A DNA stretch of 64,000 nt from Morchella semilibera (taxonomy: Eukaryota; Ascomycota; Pezizomycetes; Pezizales; Morchellaceae): the NCBI GenBank assembly GCA_009192285.1, contig WBVU01000003.1, positions 1,457,973-1,521,972 of the forward strand, written 5' to 3'. Shown one piece after another: positions 39,799 through 51,050 of the stretch. Numbering within the stretch: position 1 is the stretch's first letter; each line of letters opens with the position of its first letter. The position numbers and the translations under genes are program-made. Below the pieces are notes generated by a model that was not told the DNA's origin, searched no databases, and saw nothing but the letters and a program-made list of their open reading frames with translations.

Positions 39799-42700
39799 CT
39801 AACTCCTGGTAGGCTTAGGTTTGCGTGGATACCTATCATGAAAGTCTTTGACCAAATCGGGTGCATGTTCCAGATCCTCAAGGGGTTGCCAAGATGGTTC
39901 GTCATAACCCAAATACCGAACCAAATATTCCACTTTCCCATAACGCCGACGAGAGTCTAAAACTTGTTCCACTTCCCACTCCTGTTCACCTTCGATTTCT
40001 ATAGCTGGGGGCGGAGACTGTAATTGTCCAGGAACGGGGTTGCATGGCGCAAGAGACAAGAGAGAGACGTGGAATACCAGATGAATCTTCATGGAGGCCG
40101 GAAGGTCGAGCTCATAAGCGTAGGGGCTAACCATTCGCTTAACAACATAGGGGCCGATACGTTTCCAATCGAGTTTCTTCGAAGGGTGCTTGGTCTCAAT
40201 ATTCCGAGTGGAGAGGAAGACTTCATCTCCGACGGCGTACCTAGGAGCGGGAGTCCTACTCCGATTTGCTGCGTCCTAATGGATCTTCTGAGCTCGGACC
40301 ATCTCGTTCCGAAGATACTCATAGACTTGTGCCATCGTCTTAGCCATACTATTGGCCTGATCCTCATTGGTGGTCTTCCCATGTTGTAACGGAGCGAAAG
40401 ACATACGGGGGGTCCTTCCATAATTGGCCTGAAATGGAGACATCTTGGTGGTCTCGGAGACGTGATTATTCGTCGCGAATTCTGCCATGAGACGATACTG
40501 AATCCAATCGTCCTGCTGGTAGGAGACATAGGCACGAAGGTACTGTTCCATAATAGCATTGATCCTTTCGGTTTTCCCATCTGTCTGTGGATGGAACGCG
40601 GTACTATAGCGGGGGGCAATCTCCATGCGAGAACATAAGGCTTTCCAAAATTCAGCCGTAAACTGTGTGCCACGGTCCGAGACAATAATTTCCGGGAGTC
40701 CATGGAGTTTCCAAACTGAATCAAGATACATGGCAGCTACGTCCCGGGCGTTCGCTTCTTCGGTACAAGATATAAAGTGACGCATCTTCGTCAGACGGTC
40801 TACTACCACCAAGATTGCGTTACAGCCATTACTAAGAGGGAGTCCGGTAACGAAGTCCATGGATACGTCTGTCCAAGGGCCCTTAGGTACCGATAGTGGC
40901 CGGAGAACACCTTGAAGTGCATTACGAGAAGCTTTGCTGCGGGCGCACACATGGCAATCCATCACATAGCGGTCAACATACTTCCGCATATTAGGCCAGT
41001 AGTAGTTGCGGCTAAGAAGTTCGAGAGTCTTGGCACGGCCTGGGTGTCCGGCGGAGGGTCTGTCGTGGTGATCTTGCAATAGACGAAGTTGAAGATCGTT
41101 ATACTCGGGAACATAAATAGCCTGTCGATACAAGAGGAATCCATCCTCTGTCTCGGTGCATTCGGCAAGAGAAATTTTCTTGGAGTGCTTAGTACCGTTG
41201 CGAAGTATCGTTAGAACTTGGTTCGGAAAACTATCCTCTTGGTAAGCTTGGATCAACAACTCCTTCACGGTAGGCATTCCTTCAGCGGGTTCATTTGTCA
41301 AAGAACCCGCCAACAAACTTAGCTTAATCTTGGATTCCAAATTCTCCTGCTTCAAAACTACTTGCGACTGGTGTGTCAACCGTTCATCCCCTTCCTTTGG
41401 CAAGTCCTTTGATCTCCGGGTAAGCGCATTCGGTTTCCCTCCTTGTTTCCCTAGTCTAAACTGAATAACGAAATTAAATCGGGACAGAAATTCTGCCCAG
41501 CGGGTCTGACGTCGGTTTAACAGCTTCGTGGACATAAAGTACTCCAGATTTCTGTGGTCACTTAGCACCTTAATAGGGAAGCGGGACCCTTCAAGATTCG
41601 CACGCCATTCCTCAAAGCTTCTAACAACTGCCAACAGCTCCTTATCATAGATTTCGTAGTTGCATTCCGCCGGGGAGTGTTTCTTGGAGAAGAATGCTAC
41701 CGGGTGGAGAAGTCCATCATCCCCGTACTGCGACATAATACCGGCGGAAACCTAATCTGAGGCGTCGGTTTCCACGATGACTTCTTTTTCAAAGTCAAAA
41801 TGGGCGAGAATCGGGGCCGAAGTAAATGCATCTTTAAGCTTCTGAAATGCCTCCTGCGCCTTCTGGGACCATTCGAACTTTACGTTCTTCTTGGTCAGGG
41901 CAGTAAGCGGGGACACAACTCGGGAGTAGGCGTAAATAAACCGACGGTAAAAATTTGCAAAGCCTAAAAACTCTTGGACCTCCCGAAGCCTGGTGGGTAT
42001 TTCCCAATCCCTAACTATCGACACTTTACTAGGATCCATCTGGATACCTTCCGGAGTCACGATCAACCCAAGATATTTGGTCTGCTGTACATAGAACTCA
42101 CACTTCTCAGGTTTGAGATGAACACCGTGGATCTGGAAAATCTTCAAAATCTCCCGAACATGTTGTTTATGCTCTTCCAGGGTCTCGGAGTAAATAAATA
42201 CATCATCGAGGTAGGCCGTGGCGAAATTATCCAAGTAGGGACGCAGAAGATCGTTGATCCAGTGTTGAAAGGCAGCAGGGGTATTGGTGAGTCCGAATGG
42301 CATTACATTGTACTCGAAATGACCATATCGAGTCCTAAACGCAGTCTTCCATTCATCACCTTCATGAGTCCTAATCTGGTGATATCCCCAACGAAGGTCC
42401 AGCTTAGTACCTCGCTTTGGACAGGCGTGACAAGGTCTCAGGAATCAAAGGCAGGGGGTGTCGATTCTTAACCGTGATCTCATTAAGCTTTCGATAGTCA
42501 ACGCACAACCGAAGGGAGCCGTCGGATTTTTTCACAAACAGGACCGGTGCACCAGCGGGGGATTCCGAATAACGAATAAACCCCTTTGAGAGATTCTCCG
42601 TAATATAATCCCTCAGGGCCTGCAGTTCCAGCCGAGACATACCATATAGAGGGCCAAACGGAGGTACCTTACCATCCTGCAAGACTATTTTCAAGTCATG

Positions 42701-43597
42701 AGGACGGTGCGGCGGCAAGGCGGTGGCTTGGCTTTCCTGAAACAGCGACATAAATTCCTGGAGGTCTTTGGGTACATGAGCTAAAGAGTCCTGCATCAGC
42801 AAGACTCCATTTGTCTCCTGATGTCTCCTGAGCCTCAGGAGACTCAAAAAATATCCAGGAGTCTCAGGAGACTCTCAGGAGACCTGGGAGACTGTTGGGA
42901 GACTCCAGTCACAAGTTGAGTTTGCTGATGTGGTTCGCCTTTCCAGTAAAGGCTTCGTCGATGGCTCGGATTGAGGCGCAAAAGAGTCTATTCTGTCGGC
43001 GCCGAGCGAGACCCACAAAAGGTACAGCCCCAATGGCCGCAATCTGAATAGCGGGGGCATCCGGGAGCGAAACAGAAATTCCTTTGGCGATTACCGTAGC
43101 ATGGGACCGAGAGCAATTTCGAACGCAGAAATCAGAGTCAAAGATGATCTTATTCGTCTTTGGTCTGATAGCTAAATCGTGGCGCCTCATACAAGGAATA
43201 CCCATTACTATTGGGTAATGTCCTAGCTTGGTGACAAAAAACGGAGCAAGTTCCTGATGGCCGTTAATCTCCAGCGATAGTTTTACCATGTGTGTAATTT
43301 TCCCCGACTCTACCAGCCTGCCGTCGATTACCTCGAGCAGACGGGATTCCTTCAAAGGGACCGGGACGAGACCATGTTGCAAAACAAATCCTTGGTCGAC
43401 AAATGCGTAGCCCGAGGCACCTGTATCTATCAGGGCATGGGTAGCAATGGGGGCCGAGGAGTCCTGGGTAACAACGCAAGAAACAACAAGGGATTCCTCA
43501 GACATCCTGTTTTCGGAAACGGCAGCAGCGGAAAGAACAAAGGTGGGTGGCGGGACTAGCCCCTTTGGTGTGCCAATTTCTACCAAAGGGGCTAACC
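39799..43597 (-). pseudogene. Gypsy D2 Pol, near full length with several lesions
   Basis: Minus strand: protease (ALIDTGASGYAFVDQGF), RT (YLDDVFIYSE intact), RNase H, integrase zinc region (CHVC), core (VSDRGTQFTAEFWK and HPQTDGKTERINAIMEQYLR) and chromodomain (WEVEQVLDSRRRYGKVEYLVRYLGYDEPSW). It ends KPKPTRS at a TAG (39799-39801). Damage: the MITE at 42794-42930; a disrupted stretch near 42404-42412 at LDLRWGY; a TAG at 41752-41754 (Tyr of ASDYV); and a TAG at 40276-40278 (Gln after AQKIH). In gag, a TAG at 43592-43594 falls just before the hairpin. Confidence 0.9.
42794..42930 (+). mobile_element. 137-bp MITE, copy 4, TSD TG
   Basis: CATCAGCAA...TTGCTGATG with TG on both sides (42792-42793 and 42931-42932). 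Inserted between protease and RT of D2. Confidence 0.9.
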
Positions 43598-43604
43598 TTT
43601 TAAC
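43560..43604 (-). promoter_or_regulatory. -1 frameshift signal of gypsy D2
   Basis: Same as D1: GTTAAAA (43604-43598), 6-nt spacer GGTTAG, arms CCCCTTTGG/CCAAAGGGG with a 14-nt loop (43560-43591). The spacer has a C-to-T change that creates an early gag stop. Confidence 0.65.
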
Positions 43605-43625
43605 GCCGGCTCATGGGTTGCTAAT

Positions 43626-44259
43626 TGTGACGGAGTAACCCGACGCAAAGAAGAAGATGACAATGATGACGCAGAGGAACTCGAGGAGTACAGTCTGCTC
43701 GACGAGGAGGCTGATGAAGACAGGAATAACACCGGGCGGGCACAAGCACAGGCACAGGCGAAGACAAAGACAACAGCAAGAGCACAGGAGCACAGAGCCG
43801 AGAGAGTGAGGACCGAATGGACCTCAACGGGAACGATGAGGAGCACTATGGGTTTCCTCTTGTCAGAGGAGCAAATCTTGGGTACAAGAGGCTATGGCTT
43901 AGAAATAGGAGTAGATTCCTATGTACCGAGATGACAGGAAGACGAAACAGAGAGAAAAGAAGAGAAAAGAACTAAGAAAAATATCTATCCCCGTTATTTA
44001 ACACACCTCCTCCACTAGTCCGCTATGACTCACACTTTCGCTCATAGAACCCCATAGAACCCGTCGCTACCACACCTCGTAATCCTCCCCACCATCTCCG
44101 CTATTCTTCATTACCAATCCATCACGCCATCGAACCTCCTAGAACCTACTGACGACAACCTCCAACTCACGTTCCCCGCTCTCGCTTAACATTACCACAA
44201 CAATCATAACCATGCATTACCTACCGGACTGTCGGGACAGATGCCAAGACGCCGGGACA
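43626..44259 (-). repeat. Solo LTR, family A (reverse), no target duplication
   Basis: 634 bp, TGTGACGG...CGGGACA. The flanks are CTAAT on the left and CACAT on the right and do not match, so this copy marks a rearrangement. D2 gag lies on its left, unrelated sequence on its right. Confidence 0.88.
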
Positions 44260-44765
44260 CACATCTCACCTAATCCTTACTTAACATAACTTCATCTGTC
44301 GCAACAGCACCACATCCACCGAACCGTCGAAACTGATACCAAGATGCTGAGTCAATTTTTTCCTTGAGCGTTCTCAAGTTTCATGGATACGTTAGGCTTA
44401 GAGGGTTGGGATGATTGGCTGGGATGGGATTATTGTAAGCTCGGAGGCGGGGATGAGTCAGAGTAGGTTCTATGGGTTTCTGTTACGCAGGAATATGAGT
44501 CATGGTTGGGGTTACGCGAGGATATGAGTCAGGCTTGGCTCCGGAATGCGGGGTATATAAGGGAGGCAACAGCGCCTACTCCTGTACTTTCTTTCTTTTC
44601 CTTTTCTCTTCACGCAATGTCTTCTGTAACCAGTATTTAATATACTTTATAGTCTCTACCTCTTTAGTGACTATCGCTGCCCGTTCGACTCCTTCCCCAT
44701 ACCTCCCTCATACTTGGGTCGTATCGTTGTCACCTCTCGTGCCCTGTGGAACGAAGCTATACTGC
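44260..44765. repeat. Diverged LTR fragments, no gene
   Basis: 44315-44352 resembles a decayed family-A end (CGAACCGTCGAAACTGATACC). From about 44353 there is another LTR-like promoter block: short direct repeats with ATGAGTCA, a TATA box (GGGTATATAAGGG, about 44550-44562) and a pyrimidine-rich leader ending CTTCACGCAATGTC. Its boundaries are unclear. The ORF at 44502-44780 is a by-product. Confidence 0.45.
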
Positions 44766-44864
44766 AGCCCCCCTCCTTGAGATCAAGGAAGCTGTTCCAG
44801 TGAGACTCTTTAGCTCTCCTGATACTTTTGAAGTATTCAAATTTATGCGATCTGAATCTTTGAT
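44766..44864 (-). pseudogene. LINE remnant, 3' piece (Tad1-like linker before RT)
   Basis: On the minus strand one frame reads HKFEYFKSIRRAKESHWNSF, the motif between endonuclease and reverse transcriptase in Tad1-type fungal LINEs. It continues the fragment at 50518 and beyond once element B and one TTGAT are removed. It is truncated at about 44766, so the RT itself is missing. Confidence 0.6.
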
Positions 44865-45413
44865 TGTTACGGGACGGGGTCGGGGTACTAGGGCGAGGGA
44901 ATTATAGCAGGAGCAGGGTCGGGCAGAGAGTCCACAGGGAGTCTCTGAGTTCAACGTATACGCGAAGGCTCCAGTAGATAATTCGAATCACGGGCATGAA
45001 CAAGGGTCAGGGACGACAGAGGGTCAAGGGTTAACCGAGGCAGACGGGTTCAGGAGCGGGGTACCAAGGGGCACAACCGAAGACAGGGCGCGGCGGAGTA
45101 TAGAACCAAGTATATTTTATTATTGGACAGAATAAAGAACCAAAGCGAGAACGAGAACAGAAACCTAAAGGAAAAGGTTGATAACAGGAGGTTGCGTAAG
45201 GAGAGAAGAAAAGAAAGGACAAAGGAAATCCTAGCCGTATATATAACCTTCCAATTTTCCCAATTACTAATCCATACCACGGAAAACCATAGAAACCCAA
45301 ATAACCTTCCCCGCAACACTAACCGATGCTCATACTAAAATCCGATAGCTCATCCCGAAGAAACCCGACATCCCTGCTTAATCATTCCCGACTACCCTAG
45401 ACGTGCCGTGACA
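44865..45413 (-). repeat. 3' LTR of gypsy B
   Basis: Minus-strand reading TGTCACGG...CCGTAACA. The preceding purine tract is AGAGGAGGGGGTAATC (45414-45429, minus). It has a TATA box (TTATATATAC) and the leader ACGCAACCT. Confidence 0.93.
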
Positions 45414-45434
45414 GATTACCCCCTCCTCTAGGGC

Positions 45435-48400
45435 CTAGCTCCTGCTAGGCTGAGGCTTGCGTGGATACCGACTGCAAAATTCCCGGACCTTATCGGGGGC
45501 ATGCTCCAAGTCTTCCGAGGGTTGCCAAGATGGTTCGGCATAGCCAACATAGCGGGTTAGATACCAAAGCCGTCCATTACGGCGTCTGGAATCCAAAACT
45601 GCATCTACCTCCCACTCTTCCTCGCCCTCGATTTCCACTGATGGAGGGGGCGGCTGGACTTGACCGAAAACAGGATCGGAAGCAGCAAGAGACAGAAGAG
45701 AGACATGGAACACCAGATGAATCTTCATAGACTGGGGAAGAGCTAACTCGTAGGCATAGGGGCTTACTACCCTCGTAATCTCGTAGGGGCCGATTTGTTT
45801 CCAATCTAACTTCTTGGATGGGCGCATGGTATGTAGATTCCGGGTCGATAGCCAAACTCGGTCTCCAACAGCGTATCTTGGACTTGGGGTGCGACGGGTA
45901 TTGGCAGCTTCTTCCTGAATAACTTGGGACCTTTTCATTTCGGCGCGGAGGAAATCAAAAACCTGGGACATATCACGGGCCATACTATTGGCTTTATCTT
46001 CTGCAGTAGTGGTTCCATGTATTAGAGGGCCAAAGGACATACGAGGATGTTGTCCAAAGTTCGCCTGAAAGGGGGACATATTGGTAGTTTCCGAAACATG
46101 ATTATTGGCGGCAAATTCGGCAAGAGGCAAATAGCGACTCCAGTTATCCTGTTGGTAGGATACATAGGCCCGTAAATACTGTTCCATAATGGCATTCATC
46201 CGCTCAGTCTGGCCATCTGTTTGGGGGTGGAAAGCCGTCGAGTAGCGAGGAGAAATTTCCAAACGAGAGCACAGCGATTTCCAAAAGTCCGAAGTAAATT
46301 GAGTTCCTCGATCCGAGATGATAGTTTCCGGTAATCCATGTAACTTCCAAACGTAATCCACGAACAGGTCATCCAGGGCGGGGGCATTGGTTTCCTCGGT
46401 ACAGGGTATCAAATGTCTCATTTTAGTGAGACGGTCAACCACCACTAGGATCGACGTAAACCCATTGCTTTCTGGGAGGCCTGTTACGAAATCCATAGAG
46501 ATATCGGTCCAGGGACGGGCGGGAATCGGGAGTGGGCGGAGAACCCCTTGAGGGCTATTCCGAGGGGCCTTGCTTTGGCGACAGAGGTGGCAGTTCTGCA
46601 CATATTGGTCGACGTATTTCCTCATAGTTGGCCAATAATAGGTACGGGACAGAAGTTCCAACGTCTTGGCTCGCCCGGGGTGTCCAGCAGAGGGAGCGTC
46701 ATGGTGTTCTTGCACTAGACGGAGCTTAAGATTATCGGCGGCGGGTACATAGACCAAATTTCGATACAAAAGAAGGCCTTCGGGGGACTCAGAGCATTCA
46801 ACCAGGGAGATCTCGCGTGAATGTTTTACCTTCGTTCGGAGCATCGTCAAAACTTTACTGGGAAAACTATCGATCTGATAAGCTTGTGCAAATAAAATAG
46901 GTAGAGATACGATCTTTTCAGCGGGTTCATTTGCAAAAGAACCCGCTAACAAACCTAGCTTTCCTCCTGATTCCAAATTTTCTTGCTTCAAAATAATTTG
47001 GCTCTGGTGTCTCAGACGCTCATCTCCCTCCTTAGGAAGGTCTCCTGACCTTCTGGTTAAGGCATCCGGTTTTCCTCCTTGCTTTCCTGGGCAAAACTGA
47101 ATAACATAATCAAATCGGGACAAATATTCAGACCATCGAGCTTGACGACGATTCAGATCTCTCTTGGTCATAAAATACTCAAGGTTCTTATGATCCGATA
47201 AAACTGTAACCGGAAATCGTGCGCCCTCCAAATAGTATCGCCATTCCTCGAATGCCCGAATCACTGCCAAGAGTTCTTTGTCGTAAATCTCGTAATTGCA
47301 CTCCGCTGGGGAGTGTCTTCCGGAGGAGAAGGCAACAGGATGTAAAATGCCCTCATCGTCATGTTGGGACAAAATCGCGGCGGAAACGTAGTCGCTTGCA
47401 TCAGTTTCCACAATAATCTTCCGATCTGGGTCAAAATGCCTAAGGATCGGGGCCGAGGTAAAAGCTTCCTTCAACTCCCTAAATGCCCGATCCGCCTGGG
47501 GTGACCATAGAAATTTTACCTTCTTTTTGGTCAATGCCGTGAGAGGGGATACCACCTTGCTGTAGCCATAGATAAACCGTCGATAAAAGTTCGCGAATCC
47601 CAGGAAGCACTGAATATCCTTAAGATCCTTAGGGGTCTCCCACTCGCTGACCGCTGAAACCTTTTTAGGGTCCATGCTAATGCCGTCCGGAGAAATAATC
47701 ATGCCTAGGTATTTTGTTTTCTGAACATAGAACTCGCACTTCTCAGGTTTCAGATGTACATTGTTCTGTTCCAGAATTTCCATAATCTTCCGTACGTGTT
47801 CCTTATGCTGCTACATGTTATCGGAGTAGATTAGGATGTTGTCCAGATAGGCCGTACAAAAATCATCGAGGTGGGGGCGTAGGAGATCATTCACCCAATG
47901 TTGAAAGGCGGCAGGGGCATTGGTAAGACCAAAGGGCATTACCTGGTATTCAAAATAACCTTGGCGGGTCCTAAATGCCGTTTTCCATTCATCTCCTTCC
48001 TTGATCCGCAATTGATGATAGCCCCAACGAAGATCAAGCTTGGTATAATATTTGGCCTTTGCAATCTGGGTCAGAGTTTCTGGGAGCAGGGGCAACGGGT
48101 GTCGATTCTTAATCGTGATCTCGTTCAGACCACGATAGTCAACACAGAGGCGAAGGGATCCATCGGCTTTCTTAACAAACAGAATCGGGGCACCGGCGGG
48201 GACTTGGAGAATCGAATAAAGCCCTTGGACAGGTTCTCCGTGATGTAATCGCGGAGGGCCTGGAGCTCGTTTCGGGACATATTATACATTGGCCTGAAGG
48301 GAGGTTGTTTCCCATTTTCCAAGACAATAGCGAGATCATGCGGGCGATGGGGCGGCAAAATAGAAGCTGAGGATTCCAGAAACATTTTACCGAATCTGTG

Positions 48401-49149
48401 GAGCTCGACTGGGACATTGGCAAGGTGGGGACCGGGGGACGCCAAGACATCATCGATCATCCGTAGCGAAGCGCATAGGAGCACGTTCCCTTGCTTGCAT
48501 GTTAAGCGGCGAAAGGGATGAGCACCAATGGCGGCAACGTGGATCGGGGCATGCGGAGGAGAAGCCTTGGAAGTAATTCCTTGGGCGACTATAGGCTGAC
48601 CGAGGGGGGAGCACTGGCGGAGGCAGGACGGGGACGAGAAGAGAATCTGGTTTTGGCGGGGCCGAAGGGTAATATCATGGTGCCTCATCCAGGGCAGGCC
48701 CAGCACGATTGGGTAACTCCCTAGCTTTGTTACAAAGAAAGGGGCATGCTCACGGTGTCCATTAATAACCAATTCCAGCCTGACAATATGGGTAATTTGG
48801 CCAGACTCGATAAGCCTGCCATCAATGACCGTCAGGGCGCGGGGGGTACGAAGAGGCGTGAGAGCGAGACCATGGGACTTGGCAAAGGCGGCATCCATAA
48901 AAGCATACCCAGAGGCCCCTGTATCAATCAGGGCATGGGTCTGGGCCGGAGGGGAGGAGTCCTGGGAGATAGTACATTCGATAACCAACTGATCGTCAGT
49001 TAGGCCTTCCTCCGATCTGGGGTTGGCTGATATAACGAAGGCTGGTGCTGGGACGGGGACAAAAACTGGACTGGGGACAACAGGAGATATCGATGCAGGT
49101 GGCGGGGTAGGCCCCTCTGGTATGCCAATATTTACCAGAGGGGCTGACC
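45435..49149 (-). pseudogene. pol: Gypsy B Pol, near-intact
   Basis: Minus strand: protease (ALIDTGASGYAFMDAAF); RT; RNase H ([16 protein letters not shown]); integrase zinc region (CHLC); core (ISDRGTQFTSDFWK and HPQTDGQTERMNAIMEQYLR); chromodomain (WEVDAVLDSRRRNGRLWYLTRYVGYAEPSW). The stop is at 45435-45437. A 782-codon block from RT to the end is uninterrupted. Lesions: a one-base loss near 48207 in SPAGAPILF; a TAG at 47811-47813 (Glu in LEEHKEH); and the RT active site reads YLDN instead of YLDD (codon 47839-47841), which should abolish polymerisation. Pol is in the -1 frame to gag. Confidence 0.92.
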
Positions 49150-49156
49150 TTTTAAC
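49112..49156 (-). promoter_or_regulatory. -1 frameshift signal of gypsy B
   Basis: Minus strand: GTTAAAA (49156-49150), spacer GGTCAG, hairpin with 11-bp arms CCCCTCTGGTA and TACCAGAGGGG and a 10-nt loop (49143-49112). The gag TAA overlaps the top of the stem. Compared with D1/D2, a U-A pair has become C-G on both arms. Confidence 0.75.
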
Positions 49157-49921
49157 TGCTGGTTCTGGGTCATCTGGGCAACTGGCTCACGGCGCCAGTT
49201 GTCAAGGGTACGGGGATCCTGGGAGCGAGGGGCGAGGTAGCGAGCCTTATTACGAAAGTCGGGGGCAGAGGCAACGGTAGTAGCGAGGTCTGCTTCTAAT
49301 TCCTTCGCATAGGTTTCCCAAGCGAATAGGTCTTCGAGAAGAACCTCGTTGTTAGCCGTGGCGATTTCTAGGTAGCGGGTGCATCAGCAAGACTTCATTT
49401 GTCTCCTGATGTCTCCTGAGCCTCAGGAGACTCAAAAAATCTCCAGAAGTCTCAGGAGACTCTCAGGAGAGCCGGGAGACTGTTGGGAAACTGTAGTTAT
49501 AAGTTGAGTTTGCTGATGTGGTCGCAGCGAGTTGAGACCGTGACTCAGACTCCTTTAAGTCTTCCTCAAGGTTCGAGAGGTCCTGAATCAGGGCCTCACA
49601 GTTGGATACGGCGGCGGCGGTGGCGTGGCGGGAGATTTCCAGGTCGGCATTGGCGGAGGCGAGGCTGGCGACAACCTCAGCGTGAACGGACTCAGAGACC
49701 GTGGCGGGGGGACAATCGGGGCTGGGAGCGGGGGCAACTGGGGCAGCGGGTTCGGGGGCGGAAGTAAAAGACTGAGGAGAGAACAAAGAGATGGTGGCCA
49801 GAGCGTCCTCAATGAGGTCGTAGGCCTGGCACCATTCGGCGCTATCCAACTCGTCGGGTACAGGGTAGGTCCCAATGAAGGCCCGAAGGCGCTCCATCAG
49901 GGGAGGAAGGTCGGAGGTCAT
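49132..49921 (-). pseudogene. gag: Gypsy B Gag, interrupted by a MITE; no zinc knuckle
   Basis: The minus-strand ATG at 49919-49921 starts MTSDLPPLMERLRAFIGTYP. The frame runs through a helical region, an Ala/Pro linker and a coiled coil (DLSNLEEDLKESES) to the MITE at 49518. It resumes at 49381 (RYLEIATANNEVLLEDLF). It ends RYLAPRSQDPRTLDNWRREP...LKGQPLW at a TAA (49132-49134). The RYLAPRSQDPRT.DNWR block is shared with D1 and D2 and replaces the CCHC knuckle of families C and E. Length without the MITE is about 215 residues, short for a gypsy Gag. Confidence 0.8.
49382..49518 (+). mobile_element. 137-bp MITE, copy 5, TSD TG
   Basis: CATCAGCAA...TTGCTGATG, with TG at 49380-49381 and 49519-49520. 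Inserted in gag of B. Confidence 0.9.
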
Positions 49922-49951
49922 AATATTGTTGTGCCGGTTGGTTTGGGGCGG

Positions 49952-49960
49952 ACGCAACCT
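49952..49960 (-). other. Primer-binding site of gypsy B (self-priming type)
   Basis: AGGTTGCGT on the minus strand, two bases inside the LTR end, is the exact reverse complement of the LTR leader motif ACGCAACCT (plus-strand AGGTTGCGT at 50287-50295). Confidence 0.6.
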
Positions 49961-49962
49961 AA

Positions 49963-50512
49963 TGTTACGGGACGGGGTCGGGGTACTAGGGCGAGGGAAT
50001 TATAGCAGGAGCAGGGTCGGGCAGAGAGTCCACAGGGAGTCTCTGAGTTCAACGTATACGCGAAGGCTCCAGTAGATAATTCGAATCACGGGCATGAACA
50101 AGGGTCAGGGACGACAGAGGGTCAAGGGTTAACCGAGGCAGACGGGTTCAGGAGCGGGGTACCAAGGGGCACAACCGAAGACAGGGCGCGGCGGAGTATA
50201 GAACCAAGTATATTTTATTATTGGACAGAATAAAGAACCAAAGCGAGAACGAGAACAGAAACCTAAAGGAAAAGGTTGATAACAGGAGGTTGCGTAAGGA
50301 GAGAAGAAAAGAAAGGACAAAGGAAATCCTAGCCGTATATATAACCTTCCAATTTTACCAATTACTAATCCATACCACGGAAAACCATAGAAACCCAAAG
50401 AAACCTTCCCCGCAACACTAACCGATGCTCATACTAAAATCCGATAGCTCATCCCGAAGAAACCCGACATCCCTGCTTAATCATTCCCGACTACCCTAGA
50501 CGTGCCGTGATA
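49963..50512 (-). repeat. 5' LTR of gypsy B
   Basis: 550 bp. Its minus-strand start is TATCACGG, where the 3' LTR has TGTCACGG. Only a few other differences from the 3' LTR are visible, so B is fairly young. Confidence 0.93.
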
Positions 50513-51050
50513 TTGATCCATCATTGGAGATCTTTTCAACTTTCATTCTCTTAGGGCACTCTTCATATGTTGTCTATGTTCTGTGATCTCCTCACTCCAC
50601 CATGCTTTAGATCGAGGAAAAAATTTCCTGATAGGAACATTGCGTTCAGCTGCTGTGGTTATAAGTGCCAGAAGTAGGGCAGCTCTTGCTTCTAGGTTTT
50701 GTTCATTTGGATGAGAGTGAAGGAAATTCCATCGAAAGGCTGAGTTTAGAGAGAGATCTCTAAGCGTTGTTTGAAAGAATTCTCAATCTGCCTTAGCGTT
50801 GAACCGTTCAATTGAAAGGAGAGGTACTGATTCAATTGAATCAGATATAAGATCAAATCGAATTACTTCATCTGGTAGGGGTATCGATACTGAAAGGTCT
50901 AGCATTTCTCTCTTGTGGAGTGGTAGGGCGATGGCAAATATCAAATACAGTAGAGATCGAGTGGTTTTGGTTTTCTGCAATTTTTTGGTACATCCACCCA
51001 GACTCAAACCATAGGCATTTGACATAACATCGTTGCTTGTAGGTGGTCTT
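50513..51050 (-). pseudogene. LINE remnant (Tad1-like), region between endonuclease and RT
   Basis: Minus strand: one frame reads LSIERFNAKAD, a TGA where Trp is expected, EFFQTTLRDLS, then LEARAALLLALITTAAERNV and FFPRSKAWWSEEITEHRQHM. The AWW..E motif followed by Arg/Lys-rich helices is typical of the linker after the endonuclease in fungal Tad1 LINEs. The frame continues across element B into 44864-44766. A further stop follows SALRE. Sequence upstream to about 51443 holds short minus-strand ORFs that may be endonuclease remnants, but no catalytic motif is readable. Confidence 0.6.

Larger units (their letters stand above)
39192..43625 (-). mobile_element. Gypsy D2, 5'-truncated
   Basis: A minus-strand family-D element from its 3' LTR (39192-39778) through pol to the last few codons of gag. 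It is cut at 43625 by a family-A LTR. It is inserted in the 5' LTR of D1. Confidence 0.88.
44865..50512 (-). mobile_element. Gypsy B, full length (5648 bp), TSD TTGAT
   Basis: LTRs of 549 bp (44865-45413) and 550 bp (49963-50512) flank gag and pol on the minus strand. TTGAT lies at 44860-44864 and 50513-50517. Inserted in a LINE. Lesions are few: one MITE in gag, one frameshift and one stop in pol. Confidence 0.95.
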
